DNA of 49,032 bases, from positions 1 to 49,032 of the forward strand of contig NZ_SMKM01000013.1 in assembly GCF_004348665.1 (NCBI RefSeq), given 5' to 3'. The notes beneath the pieces were generated by a model. It was given only the letters and a program-made list of their open reading frames with translations, did not search any database and was not told the DNA's origin. Position numbers and translations under genes: made by a program. Below, piece by piece: positions 16,753 through 27,228 of the stretch (its first letter is position 1; each line of letters starts with the position of its first letter). Origin of the DNA: Actinomadura sp. GC306 (GTDB lineage Bacteria; Actinomycetota; Actinomycetes; Streptosporangiales; Streptosporangiaceae).

Positions 16753-18300
16753 GTGACCGCACCGCCCGGGGACCCGCTGGCGCTGCTGGCCGCCGCCGAA
16801 CCCGCGAGGACCGCGGTCATCGAGGACGGCCGGCGCGTCACCTACGCCGAGTTCAACACGCTCGTGAACCGGTACGCCAACCTGCTGCTGGACCACGACG
16901 TCCGGGCGGGCACCAAGGTCGTGTGGTGCGGCCGCAACAGCACCGAGGTCGTCGCGCTGATCGCCGCGCTCCGCAAGTGCGGCGCGGTCGGCGTCCCGCT
17001 GAACTACCGGCTGACCCCGGACGAGGCGTCCTACGTCATCGAGAACGCCGACGCCGCCCTGGTCGTGTTCGACGCCGAGCAGGCGCCGCAGCTGGAACCG
17101 GCGTCCTGGCGGTCGCCCGGCGTCCGCAGGTGGCTCGCCTTCCGCGGGCACGCGCCGGACTGGGCGTCCTCCTTCGACGCGCTCGCCGCCAAGAGCCCGG
17201 CGGCCGAACCCGTCCCCCGCGGCGCCGACCCGGTGGCCGGCAGCTCGATGTTCTACACGTCGGGGACGACGGGCAAGCCCAAAGGCGTCGTGCGGGGCGA
17301 GATCGACCAGTCCATCGTGCTCGGGCTGGTGGGCGAGATCGGCTTCCAGCCCGGCGACGTCTACCTCACGACCGGCCCGCTCTACCACTCCGGCCCGCTG
17401 AGCTTCATGCTGATCGTCCAGCTCATGGGCGGGACGGTGGTCGTGATGCGCGACTTCGACCCCGAGCGCTGGCTGGACCTCATCGAGCGCCACCGGGTGA
17501 CGACCACGTTCTCCGCCCCGACGCCCATTCGCCGCGTGCTGGACCTGCCGGACGAGGTGATCGCCCGCCGGGACCTGTCCTCGCTGCAACGGATGATCGC
17601 CAACGCGGCGCCGTGGCCGTTCGAGCTGAAGCGCCGCTACGTCGAGAAGATCGGCGCGGACTCGCTGTTCGAGGTGTACGGCTCCACCGAACTCGGCGTG
17701 GACACCGTGCTGCGGCCCGAGGACCAGCTCCGCAAGCCCGGCAGCTGCGGCCGGGCGGCCCCCGGCGTCGAGATCGCGCTGTTCGACGAGGAGGGGCGGC
17801 CCGTCGAGGAGCCGCACGTCCCCGGCGACCTGTACGTCCGCGGCAAGGCCGTCTTCAACGACTACTACAAGGCCGGGGAGAAGTACCGCGACGCCAGCCG
17901 CGGCGAGTGGCTGACCGTCGGCGACATCGCGTACCGCGACGAAGAGGGCTTCTACTACATCTGCGACCGGCGCACCGACATGATCATCTCGGGCGGGATG
18001 AACATCTACCCGGCCGAGATCGAGGCGGTGCTGACCGCGCACCCGGCGGTGGCGGACGCGGCCGTGTTCGGCGTCCCGTCCGACGAGTGGGGCGAGGCGG
18101 TGCACGCGGCGGTCGTGCTGCGCGACGACGCCGTCACCGACGAGGAGTTGCGCGAGTTCTGCCGGGAGCACCTCGCCTCGTACAAGACGCCGCGCGGCTT
18201 CGACCGCATCGCGGAGATCCCCCGCAACCCCTCCGGCAAGACGCTGAAGCGCGCCCTCCGCGACCCCTACTGGGCGGACCGCAACAGCAAGATCGGCTGA
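16753..18300 (+). CDS. acyl-CoA synthetase (AMP-binding enzyme)
   Basis: 515 aa, the normal size for fatty-acid or aryl CoA ligases. It activates a carboxylic acid with ATP, then transfers it to CoA. Motifs in order: FYTSGTTGKPKGV (P-loop, about 173-185), VYGSTELG (A5), GEWLTVGDIAYRDEEGFYYI, CDRRTDMIISGGMNIYPAEI (A7/A8 hinge) and PSGKTLKRAL, whose Lys is catalytic. GTG 16753 has AGGAGG about 9 nt upstream. It lies 75 bp after the DUF2236 gene and is probably in the same TetR-controlled unit. The acyl substrate cannot be assigned. Confidence 0.93.
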   Translation: MTAPPGDPLALLAAAEPARTAVIEDGRRVTYAEFNTLVNRYANLLLDHDVRAGTKVVWCGRNSTEVVALIAALRKCGAVGVPLNYRLTPDEASYVIENADAALVVFDAEQAPQLEPASWRSPGVRRWLAFRGHAPDWASSFDALAAKSPAAEPVPRGADPVAGSSMFYTSGTTGKPKGVVRGEIDQSIVLGLVGEIGFQPGDVYLTTGPLYHSGPLSFMLIVQLMGGTVVVMRDFDPERWLDLIERHRVTTTFSAPTPIRRVLDLPDEVIARRDLSSLQRMIANAAPWPFELKRRYVEKIGADSLFEVYGSTELGVDTVLRPEDQLRKPGSCGRAAPGVEIALFDEEGRPVEEPHVPGDLYVRGKAVFNDYYKAGEKYRDASRGEWLTVGDIAYRDEEGFYYICDRRTDMIISGGMNIYPAEIEAVLTAHPAVADAAVFGVPSDEWGEAVHAAVVLRDDAVTDEELREFCREHLASYKTPRGFDRIAEIPRNPSGKTLKRALRDPYWADRNSKIG

Positions 18301-18314
18301 GCACCCGGGGTGGT

Positions 18315-18929
18315 TCAGGCGGCCAGCAGCCCGCTCGCCGTGAGGAGGCGCATCCACCGGTCCTTATGACGGCCCTTTCGGTCGGTCGCGGTGACCGCGC
18401 CGGGTCCGAGCACGCCTTCGACCAGTCGCGGGTAGCGCTCGCCGAGGACACAGTGGTTGAAGAAGGTCACGATGTCGTCGGCGAAGTCCTCGCTGTCGAT
18501 CTCTTCGACGTCGACGTGCTCGTACATGAAGACGTAGTCGTCGGGGTCCACGTAGTAGACGCCGCCGTCGTTGAGGTCCAGCCGGACGGGGGCGCTGCCG
18601 TCGATCTCCGCACGGAGATCGGCCGGAATCCCGTGCAGTTCCCAGCCGATGACCAGGGGATCGCCCAGCGGGCAGTGCTCGATCCACTGCCGCTTGGCCC
18701 AGGCGTCCGGGTTGCGGATCTCCTCGGGCTGCCGGAAGCGGAAGTAGTCACCGGCCAGGTGGGAGAACAACCGGAAGACTTCCGTCACCCCGGCGGGGAG
18801 CTCCGGGACGTCCACCAGCCCCAGGGGTTCCTCGATGGTCACCCCGAAACCGTGCTCGGCCTCCGTCCGCCGCAGCAGCTCCAGCTTGGCCTTGATCTCG
18901 GCCAGGCCGGCGCGCATGTCGTCGTTCAT
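18315..18929 (-). CDS. SUKH (SMI1/KNR4)-like hypothetical protein
   Basis: 204 aa, acidic. The pattern LPAGVTEVFRLFSHLAGDYFRF, a central region with WIEHCPLGDPLVIGWE, and GVYYVDPDDYVFMYEHVDVE resemble the alpha/beta SUKH-like fold. Such proteins are often immunity factors against toxins, but many actinobacterial ones are free-standing and uncharacterised. There is no toxin-like gene beside it here. Start ATG 18929 follows a G-rich stretch. It is 14 bp from the convergent acyl-CoA synthetase stop. The assignment rests on pattern only. Confidence 0.65.
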   Translation of the reverse strand: MNDDMRAGLAEIKAKLELLRRTEAEHGFGVTIEEPLGLVDVPELPAGVTEVFRLFSHLAGDYFRFRQPEEIRNPDAWAKRQWIEHCPLGDPLVIGWELHGIPADLRAEIDGSAPVRLDLNDGGVYYVDPDDYVFMYEHVDVEEIDSEDFADDIVTFFNHCVLGERYPRLVEGVLGPGAVTATDRKGRHKDRWMRLLTASGLLAA

Positions 18930-19031
18930 CAGGCCCCCGGTGCGGTGTCGGTGTCACCGGAGATGATGCCCGGACGGTCGGACGTTCCGCGGCGGGCGCC
19001 GGGCGGGGGTCCGGCCGGCGCCCGGGGCGGG

Positions 19032-20180
19032 TCAGTACTTGATCATGCCGCGGATGTTCTTGCCGTCGCGCATGTCCTGGTAGCCCTGGTTGACCTGGTC
19101 GAGGGTGTAGGTGTTGGTGACCAGCTCGTCCAGCTTGAGCTTGCCCTCGTCGTAGAGGCGCAGCAGGCGCGGGATGTCGCGGCGCGGGTTGGCGTTGCCG
19201 AAGATGCTGCCGACCAGCTCCTTGCGCTGCATCGCCAGGTCGAACAGGTTGAGCTTGACGTCCTCCTGGGCGATCGGCGCTACCGCGACGACGACGCCCC
19301 GGCCGCCCTTGGCGACCAGGCCCATCATCGGGCCGACGAGGTCGCCGGTGGCGACGCCGGTGGTGAGGATGGCCTTGTCGGCGTTGGCGCCCCAGGTGAG
19401 CTCGCCGACCTGGGCCGTGGCCTCCTCGATGGACGCGGCGGTGTGCGTGGCGCCGAACTCGGCGGCGGCCTTCTCCCGCTTCCAGTCGACCGGGTCGACG
19501 GCGATGACGTGCCGGGCGCCGGCCATGGCCGCGCCCTGCACCGCGTTCATGCCGATGCCGCCCAGGCCGATGATGACGACCGTCTCGCCGGCCTCCACCT
19601 CGGCGGCGTTGACGGCCGCGCCCCAGCCGGTGGTCACGCCGCAGCCGACCAGCGCGGCCTTGTCGAGCGGGATCCAGTCGTCGATCTTGACGGCGGACGC
19701 CTCGTTGACCACGGTGTACGGCGAGAAGGTGCCGGTGCAGCACATGATGCCGAGGTCCTTGCCGCTCTTGGAGCGGTGCCGGCTGGTCATGTCGCTGATC
19801 TGCCGTCCGGCCAGCAACACCGCGCCCATGTCGCAGATGTGCTGGCGGCCCCGCGCGCACGAGGGGCAGCGGCCGCAGGCGGGGACGAACGACAGGACGA
19901 CGTGGTCGCCCTCCTGGAGGCTGGTGACGCCGGGGCCGACCGCGACGACCTCGCCGGCGCCCTCGTGCCCGCCGATGACCGGGAACTGCTCCAGCTGCAG
20001 CAGCGCGGCGATCTCGGGGTCGAGCACCATGTCCCCGCTGACGAGGTGCTCGTCGGAGTGGCACAACCCCGAAGCCGCGAGCTTCACCTTGACCTCGCCG
20101 GCCTTGGGATCGTCGAGCTCGATGTCTTCGATGCTCCAGTCGGTGTGCGGTTCCCATAGGACCGCGGCTCTGGTCTGCAC
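19032..20180 (-). CDS. NDMA-dependent-type alcohol dehydrogenase (zinc MDR)
   Basis: 382 aa medium-chain dehydrogenase. The catalytic zinc ligands are in SGLCHSDEH and VIGGHEGAG. The structural-zinc lobe has four Cys in VPACGRCPSCARGRQHICD. The cofactor motif is VVIIGLGGIGMNAVQGAAMA. The overall sequence matches the actinobacterial group whose NAD stays bound and which is assayed with N,N-dimethyl-4-nitrosoaniline; that group assignment is from memory of the family. It oxidises alcohols to aldehydes. GTG 20180 follows AGGAGG closely. It is divergent from a methyltransferase gene with an AT-rich palindrome between them. Confidence 0.93.
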   Translation of the reverse strand: MQTRAAVLWEPHTDWSIEDIELDDPKAGEVKVKLAASGLCHSDEHLVSGDMVLDPEIAALLQLEQFPVIGGHEGAGEVVAVGPGVTSLQEGDHVVLSFVPACGRCPSCARGRQHICDMGAVLLAGRQISDMTSRHRSKSGKDLGIMCCTGTFSPYTVVNEASAVKIDDWIPLDKAALVGCGVTTGWGAAVNAAEVEAGETVVIIGLGGIGMNAVQGAAMAGARHVIAVDPVDWKREKAAAEFGATHTAASIEEATAQVGELTWGANADKAILTTGVATGDLVGPMMGLVAKGGRGVVVAVAPIAQEDVKLNLFDLAMQRKELVGSIFGNANPRRDIPRLLRLYDEGKLKLDELVTNTYTLDQVNQGYQDMRDGKNIRGMIKY

Positions 20181-20307
20181 TGATGCCTCCTGATGGACGT
20201 ACTGGAGCCAGTTGTGTCTCTTGATACTAGAACTTGATTCGGAACTCCATAGTTCGGCGGGTGCGGATCGCTCCTGGCCGCATCCGGTTCACCCGGCCCC
20301 AGCTTCC

Positions 20308-20322
20308 TGCAATATTGTTGCA
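20308..20322. promoter_or_regulatory. AT-rich palindrome in a divergent promoter region
   Basis: TGCAA-tattg-TTGCA, containing the perfect 8-bp palindrome CAATATTG, lies between the divergent alcohol dehydrogenase (start 20180) and methyltransferase (start 20378). Such an AT-rich symmetric site is rare in this DNA and could bind a TetR- or GntR-type repressor. Confidence 0.45.
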
Positions 20323-20377
20323 CCTGCTGTCTCTATGCATGAAGGGGTGCGGGGCGGCGCGACCGGAGGAGCGTTCC

Positions 20378-21157
20378 ATGAGCGAGACGACCGCCTGGCA
20401 GGAGTGGCAGGACAGCTGGGACCGCCAGCAGGAGTGGTACATGCCCGACCGCGAGGAGCGCTTCCGCGTGCTGCTCGACATGGTCGAGGCGCTCGCCGGG
20501 GCCGAGCCGAACGTCCTCGATCTCGCCTGCGGCACCGGCAGCATCACCGCCCGCCTGCTGCGGCGCTTCCCCAAGGCCCGCGTCACGGGCGTCGACCTCG
20601 ACCCGGCGCTCCTCGCCATCGCCCGCGGCACCTTCGACGGCGACGACCGCGTCACGCTCGTCACGGCCGACCTGACCGACCCGTCCTGGAGCGACGCCCT
20701 GCCCGGCCGCCCCTACGACGCCGTCGTCACCGCGACCGCCCTGCACTGGCTCGACGCGGACCCGCTCCGCGCGCTGTACGGCCGCGTCCGGGAACTGCTC
20801 CGCGACGGCGGCGTGTTCCTGAACGCCGACCACATGACCGACGACTCCGCCCCCCGCATCACCGCGGCGGCGCTGGACCTCCACGCCGCCCGCCGGGAAC
20901 GCGAGCTGGCCGAGGGCGCCCTGGACTGGCGCGCCTGGTGGACGAAGCTCGCCGACGACCCGGTGCTCGCCGAGCCGGCCCGCCGCCGCTTCGAGATCTT
21001 CGGCGACCCGCGCGGCCCCGCCCGGCCCGCGGCCGACCCGTCCGAGCGCCCCACCGACGTGCGCTGGCACTTGGACGCCCTGCGCGAGCAGGGCTTCGCG
21101 GAGGCCCGCCAGGTCTGGTGCTCCCACAGCGACGCCCTCGTGGCCGCCCTCCGGTAG
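20378..21157 (+). CDS. class I SAM-dependent methyltransferase
   Basis: 259 aa. SAM motif I is NVLDLACGTGSITARLL; motif II begins at ARVTGVDLDPALLAIA; then VTLVTADLTDP and YDAVVTATALHWLDADPL. ATG 20378 was chosen because CGGAGGA lies at correct distance and the preceding in-frame sequence (from 20234) is basic and unlike the family. The substrate is unknown. It forms the rightward arm of a divergent pair with the alcohol dehydrogenase. The next gene is convergent. Confidence 0.85.
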   Translation: MSETTAWQEWQDSWDRQQEWYMPDREERFRVLLDMVEALAGAEPNVLDLACGTGSITARLLRRFPKARVTGVDLDPALLAIARGTFDGDDRVTLVTADLTDPSWSDALPGRPYDAVVTATALHWLDADPLRALYGRVRELLRDGGVFLNADHMTDDSAPRITAAALDLHAARRERELAEGALDWRAWWTKLADDPVLAEPARRRFEIFGDPRGPARPAADPSERPTDVRWHLDALREQGFAEARQVWCSHSDALVAALR

Positions 21158-21184
21158 CGCGCCCGCGCCTCCGCCGGCTCGCGC

Positions 21185-21415
21185 CTAGCGGCCTTCGGCG
21201 GCCGCGGCGCGGCGCTCGGCGCCGGTCTCCTCGTAGTAGCCGACGTCGTCACCGGCGATGCGTCCCACGAAGGTGCCCTTGGGCGTGGTCCCGGTGGTGC
21301 TGGCCTGGTCCGGGTGGGCGGGGTTGGCCTCCCCGCCCACGGCGCGCGTCCACGCCACCGCCTTGTCGAGCGGCACGTCGGACTCCGGGCCGTTGCGGTG
21401 AACGAAGGTTCCCAT
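21185..21415 (-). CDS. small conserved hypothetical protein
   Basis: 76 aa, hydrophilic, starting MGTFVHRNGPESDVPLDKAV and containing TTPKGTFVGRIAGDDVGY. The repeated GTFV element at the start and middle suggests two related beta hairpins. No catalytic motif or membrane segment was seen. ATG 21415 has GAGGAC just upstream; an in-frame start at 21427 adds four residues. It sits convergent to the methyltransferase and divergent from the first kinase gene. Function unknown. Confidence 0.6.
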   Translation of the reverse strand: MGTFVHRNGPESDVPLDKAVAWTRAVGGEANPAHPDQASTTGTTPKGTFVGRIAGDDVGYYEETGAERRAAAAEGR

Positions 21416-21570
21416 GGCCGTCCTCACGATCGGTTGGCCCCGGGCCTACCCCCGCCTCCGCGGCCCATGCGTCCGCGATCAGGCGGCCGCGGGTAGATCG
21501 AAAACCCCGCGCGGGCACGCGAGTGCGTGTTCGATTGGTCGTGACTTGTCCGGGACGGAAGGCGGGTGCC

Positions 21571-23631
21571 ATGGAGGCTCTGCGGCCCGGCGACCCACGG
21601 CGCGTCGGCGGGCACCGCCTGCTGGGCAGGCTCGGCGCCGGGGGCATGGGCATGGTGTACCTGGGGCGCTCGCCCGGCGGGATGCTGGTCGCGGTCAAAG
21701 TCGTCCACCCGCACCTGGTCGAGGACCCCGACTTCCGGGCGCGGTTCCGCCGGGAGGCCGCCGCGGCGCGGGCCGTCAGCGGCGCGTTCACCGCGCCCGT
21801 CGTGGACGCCGACCCCGAGGCCGCGCTGCCCTGGCTCGCCACCGCCTACCTGCCGGGCGTCCCACTGGACCAGGCCGTCCCGCTGCCGGTGCCGGCCGTC
21901 CTCGCGCTGGGCGCGGGGCTCGCCGAGGCGCTCGTGTCGATCCACCGCGCGGGGGTCGTGCACCGCGACCTCAAGCCGTCCAACGTCATCCTGGCGCCCG
22001 ACGGGCCGCGGGTGATCGACTTCGGCATCGCGCACGCCGCGGACGCCGCCGCCGTGACCCGGACGGGCTCCGCCGTCGGATCGCCCGGCTTCATCGCCCC
22101 CGAGCAGGCCCGGGGCGCGCCGACCGGGCCGGCCGCCGACGTGTTCTCGCTCGGCGCGGTCCTGGTCTTCGCCGCGACCGGTGCGAGCCCGTACGGGCAC
22201 GGGCCGCCGCACGTGCTCATCTACCGGGCCGTCCACGAGCGGCCGCGGCTCGGCGGCGTCACCGACCTGGCGCTGCGGGCCGTCGCCGAGTCGTGCCTGG
22301 ACCCGGACCCGGCCCGCCGCCCGAGCCCCGGGGAGCTGCTGCGCGCGCTCGCCCCACACGTGCCGCCGAGCGGCGACCTGCACGGCGTCGGCTGGCTGCC
22401 CGCCGCCCTGGGCGAGCGCATCGCCCAGGCGGGCACCGACATCCCGGAGCCGCCGCCGACCGGGATCGCGACGGTCGCGGCGCCGGGCCGCCGCCGCTTC
22501 CTCGTCGTGGGCGGTGCCGCCGCGGCCGTCGCGCTCGGTACCGGGGGAATCGCGGCGCTGGTGCGGACGATGGGCGGCGATCCCCCCGCCGGTCCCGCCG
22601 CGCGGACCCCCGCGGCGTCGCCCGCCGCGTCCGCCGCGCCTCCGCCGATGCGGGACGGCAAGGTCCTGTGGCGGCGTCCGTCCGGCGACACCTACCTCGT
22701 CTCCGCTCCCGCGGTCGCCACAGGGGCCGTGTTCGTGGGCAGCGAGAAGGGGAACCTGCTGGCGTTCGACGCCAGGACCGGCCGGCCGCGGTGGACGTAC
22801 AAGGCCGCGCAGCGGATCACCACGGGCCCGGCCACCGCGGCGGGCATCGTGTACGTGCTCTCCCAGGACGGCGTCCTGCACGCGGTCGACGCCCGCACCG
22901 GCCGCCTGAAATGGCAGCGAACGGTCGGAGACACCCAGGCGGACCCCATCGCCGCGGGCGGCCTCGTCTACTCCGGCGGCGCGGCCGGCCACGCGCTCGA
23001 TGCGGCCGGCGGAGCGGTCCGCTGGCGGGGGAGCGCCGCCGCCCGGACCCCGGCCGCGACGGACGGCACCGTCTACGTCCCCGGCGAGAAGCGGCTCGTC
23101 GCCCACGACGCGGCCACCGGCCGGACCCGCTGGACCTACCCCTCGCCCAAGGGCGTCCAGGACACGGCGGCGGCGCACGGCCTCGTCTGCTTCGCCGACT
23201 TCCAGGGCGAGCAGGTCCACGCCGTCGATGCTCGCACCGGCAGGCGCCGCTGGACGTTCGACATCGGCGAGACCGCCACGTCCCGGCCCGTGATCACCCG
23301 GGAGGCGGTGTTCGCCGCCGACTACGGCGGCAAGGTGTCCGCCCTCGACCCGGCGACCGGGACCATGCGGTGGCAGGTGCAGCTCGAAGGCCAGATCCAG
23401 GAGAACCCCGTCGTGGCCGGCGGGGTGCTGTACGTCCCGAGCGGGGCCTACTCCAACGGCGGCGTGTACGCGCTGGACGCCGCCACCGGCCGCAAGGTGT
23501 GGCGGTTCCAGGTCGACGAGGGCGTCGAGTCGAGCCCGGCCGTCGCCGGCGGGATCGTCTACACCGGCTGCAAGGACGGCTACCTGTACGCCCTCGACGC
23601 ACGCGGTGGCTCGGGCACCGCGACCGGCTGA
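21571..23631 (+). CDS. Ser/Thr protein kinase with C-terminal PQQ beta-propeller
   Basis: 686 aa. The N-terminal kinase domain has GRLGAGGMGMVYLG (glycine loop), ATP Lys43, HRDLKPSNV with catalytic Asp133, DFG at 150-152 and APEQA. Residues about 310-332 form one membrane segment (FLVVGGAAAAVALGTGGIAA). A low-complexity Ala/Pro linker follows, then about 300 residues of PQQ-like repeats, each ending in the form ALDARTGRxxW. The topology implies a cytosolic kinase and an outside propeller that probably senses a ligand or binds cell wall. ATG 21571 is preceded by GGAAGG. A paralogue follows at 23645, 13 bp past the stop, so they form an operon. Confidence 0.93.
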   Translation: MEALRPGDPRRVGGHRLLGRLGAGGMGMVYLGRSPGGMLVAVKVVHPHLVEDPDFRARFRREAAAARAVSGAFTAPVVDADPEAALPWLATAYLPGVPLDQAVPLPVPAVLALGAGLAEALVSIHRAGVVHRDLKPSNVILAPDGPRVIDFGIAHAADAAAVTRTGSAVGSPGFIAPEQARGAPTGPAADVFSLGAVLVFAATGASPYGHGPPHVLIYRAVHERPRLGGVTDLALRAVAESCLDPDPARRPSPGELLRALAPHVPPSGDLHGVGWLPAALGERIAQAGTDIPEPPPTGIATVAAPGRRRFLVVGGAAAAVALGTGGIAALVRTMGGDPPAGPAARTPAASPAASAAPPPMRDGKVLWRRPSGDTYLVSAPAVATGAVFVGSEKGNLLAFDARTGRPRWTYKAAQRITTGPATAAGIVYVLSQDGVLHAVDARTGRLKWQRTVGDTQADPIAAGGLVYSGGAAGHALDAAGGAVRWRGSAAARTPAATDGTVYVPGEKRLVAHDAATGRTRWTYPSPKGVQDTAAAHGLVCFADFQGEQVHAVDARTGRRRWTFDIGETATSRPVITREAVFAADYGGKVSALDPATGTMRWQVQLEGQIQENPVVAGGVLYVPSGAYSNGGVYALDAATGRKVWRFQVDEGVESSPAVAGGIVYTGCKDGYLYALDARGGSGTATG

Positions 23632-23644
23632 GAACGGAGCACCG

Positions 23645-25843
<2,199 letters not shown>

Positions 25844-25876
25844 CGCGGGCCTGGCGACCTGGGCCCCGGACGCCGT

Positions 25877-25932
25877 CCAGGCCCGGGAGCGGGCACCGGG
25901 CCTGGAGCGAACCGGCCGGGCTCCCCGGCCGG
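25877..25932. terminator. two tandem hairpins between convergent genes
   Basis: A 10-bp stem CCAGGCCCGG/CCGGGCCTGG (25877..25905, 9-nt loop) and a 9-bp stem CCGGCCGGG/CCCGGCCGG (25912..25932, 3-nt loop). They lie between the kinase operon and the universal stress gene and probably serve both directions. Confidence 0.7.
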
Positions 25933-25943
25933 GCGGGCGGCCG

Positions 25944-26795
25944 TCACGCGTAGGAGCGGATGACGGCGACGGGGCCGCGGGCGTGGTGGAGCACGCCGTG
26001 GCTCACCGATCCCAGCGGGACGACGCGCTCCCGGGAGCCGACGACGACCAGGGCGGCGTTCGCGGACGCGGTGGCCAGGGCGTCGACCGGGTGGCCGATG
26101 TAGACCTCCTCGCTCACCTTGACGTCCGGGTAGCGCTCCCGCCAGGGCGCGAGGACGGCGGCCAGGCGCTCGCGGGCGACCTCGGTCGCGTTCCGCTTGT
26201 CCACCCGCGCCTCGACGGCGAGCGGCGCGGGCCGCCGGACGTGCACCACGCGCAGCGGGGCCTCGCGGGCGGCGGCGGTGGCGAACGCGTGGTCGAGGAC
26301 GGGGGCGGGGTCCTCGGCCAGGTCGACGCCGGCCACGATCTCGTCGGCCGTGATGTCGGCCCGCTCGCGGACGACGATCACCGGGCCGGGGTAGCCGCCG
26401 GTCAGCCGCAGGCCGGTGGACCCGAGCAGCAGCCCCGTGAAGCCGCCCCGGCCGCGATGGCCGACGACCACCGCCGCGGCCTCGCCGGCGAACCGCCGCA
26501 GGCCGCTCGGCACGGTCGTGTCCTGCACGACCTCGGTCTCGATGACGAGCCGCGGCTGCCGGCGCAGCGCGAGGGCTTCGGAGTCGCGCAGGATCCGCCC
26601 GCCCGACTCGGTGAGTTCCTCGACGATGCCGTCGGTCGTGCGGCCGGGGACGTCCAGCATGGCCGTCTCGACGACGTGCACGAGGCGCAGCGACCTGCCC
26701 GTCCGTGCCGCTTCGTCGGCGGCCCAGGCGACGGCGAGGTCGGAGGGCGCGGAGCCGTCGGCCCCGACGAGGATGGTTCTTCGTTCCGTTGCCAT
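25944..26795 (-). CDS. universal stress protein, two UspA domains
   Basis: 283 aa. Domain 1 (about 5-140) starts TILVGADGSAPSDLAVAWAA and keeps the ATP-binding pattern VVVGHRGRGGFTGLLLGSTG. Domain 2 (about 150-283) begins EIVAGVDLAEDPAPVLDHAF and ends VVVGSRERVVPLGSVSHGVL, a more degenerate nucleotide site. Tandem UspA proteins of this size are common in actinobacteria and are often induced by hypoxia or stationary phase. ATG 26795 has AAAGGAGGAGG just upstream; further upstream in-frame sequence is non-coding. The long leader region holds palindromes that could be stress-regulator sites. Confidence 0.9.
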   Translation of the reverse strand: MATERRTILVGADGSAPSDLAVAWAADEAARTGRSLRLVHVVETAMLDVPGRTTDGIVEELTESGGRILRDSEALALRRQPRLVIETEVVQDTTVPSGLRRFAGEAAAVVVGHRGRGGFTGLLLGSTGLRLTGGYPGPVIVVRERADITADEIVAGVDLAEDPAPVLDHAFATAAAREAPLRVVHVRRPAPLAVEARVDKRNATEVARERLAAVLAPWRERYPDVKVSEEVYIGHPVDALATASANAALVVVGSRERVVPLGSVSHGVLHHARGPVAVIRSYA

Positions 26796-27228
26796 TTCCT
26801 CCTCCTTTATGGAGTGTGTACGGCGGGTGTCGGTGAAGTGAGGCGGCGGGGTTCGTCCGTACACTGATCCCGTCAATATGAGTATCCGTCGTATTTCCAT
26901 TGGCGAATAGAGGCCATGGTCCTCTCCCCGGGCGCCATTGGTCCTTTTCTGTTGGGCGAGTGAAAGGCGGGGACGTAGTTGATCACTCTGCGTGGCGACC
27001 GGCCGGACGGTGCGGCGGTGCGGCGGCGGCCCGCGGCCGAACCTTTCGTGATCACTCCGTCCGGTCTTGATCACGATTGAGTTGCGGAACGGTACGCGTT
27101 TCTTGCCGCTATAGAACCCTTTTCATAGGTTCGTGCAAACGGGGGCAAAGATCCTTGTCAGGCCGTCGTCCGGCACGCTTGAGACCCGAGCGGCACGGGC
27201 ACGGCCCCTATCTCCACGAGGAGACGCC
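26796..27228. other. 433-bp divergent intergenic region
   Basis: No gene can be supported here. It is less GC-rich than its surroundings and should hold the promoters for the stress protein (leftward) and the M28 peptidase (rightward). Visible structure: a 17-bp near-palindrome AGAGGCCATGGTCCTCT at 26909..26925, a related GCCATTGGTCC at about 26934, and three TGATCA sites at 26980, 27049 and 27068. Confidence 0.7.
26909..26925. promoter_or_regulatory. near-palindrome upstream of the stress protein
   Basis: AGAGG-CCATGG-TCCTCT is symmetric apart from one missing base. A similar core recurs about 24 bp further on. It lies roughly 115 bp upstream of the universal stress protein start. A DevR/OsdR-type regulator is one possible reader, but the sequence does not match the mycobacterial DosR box. 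Confidence 0.35.

Noticed and set aside
18315..18929. The SUKH-like protein as an immunity protein of a toxin system
   Set aside because: No toxin, polymorphic-toxin repeat or secretion gene lies next to it.
14959..20159. Very long open frames on both strands opposite or across the oxygenase, acyl-CoA synthetase and dehydrogenase genes
   Set aside because: They cross several real genes and are Arg/Ala/Gly-rich shadows with no conserved motif.
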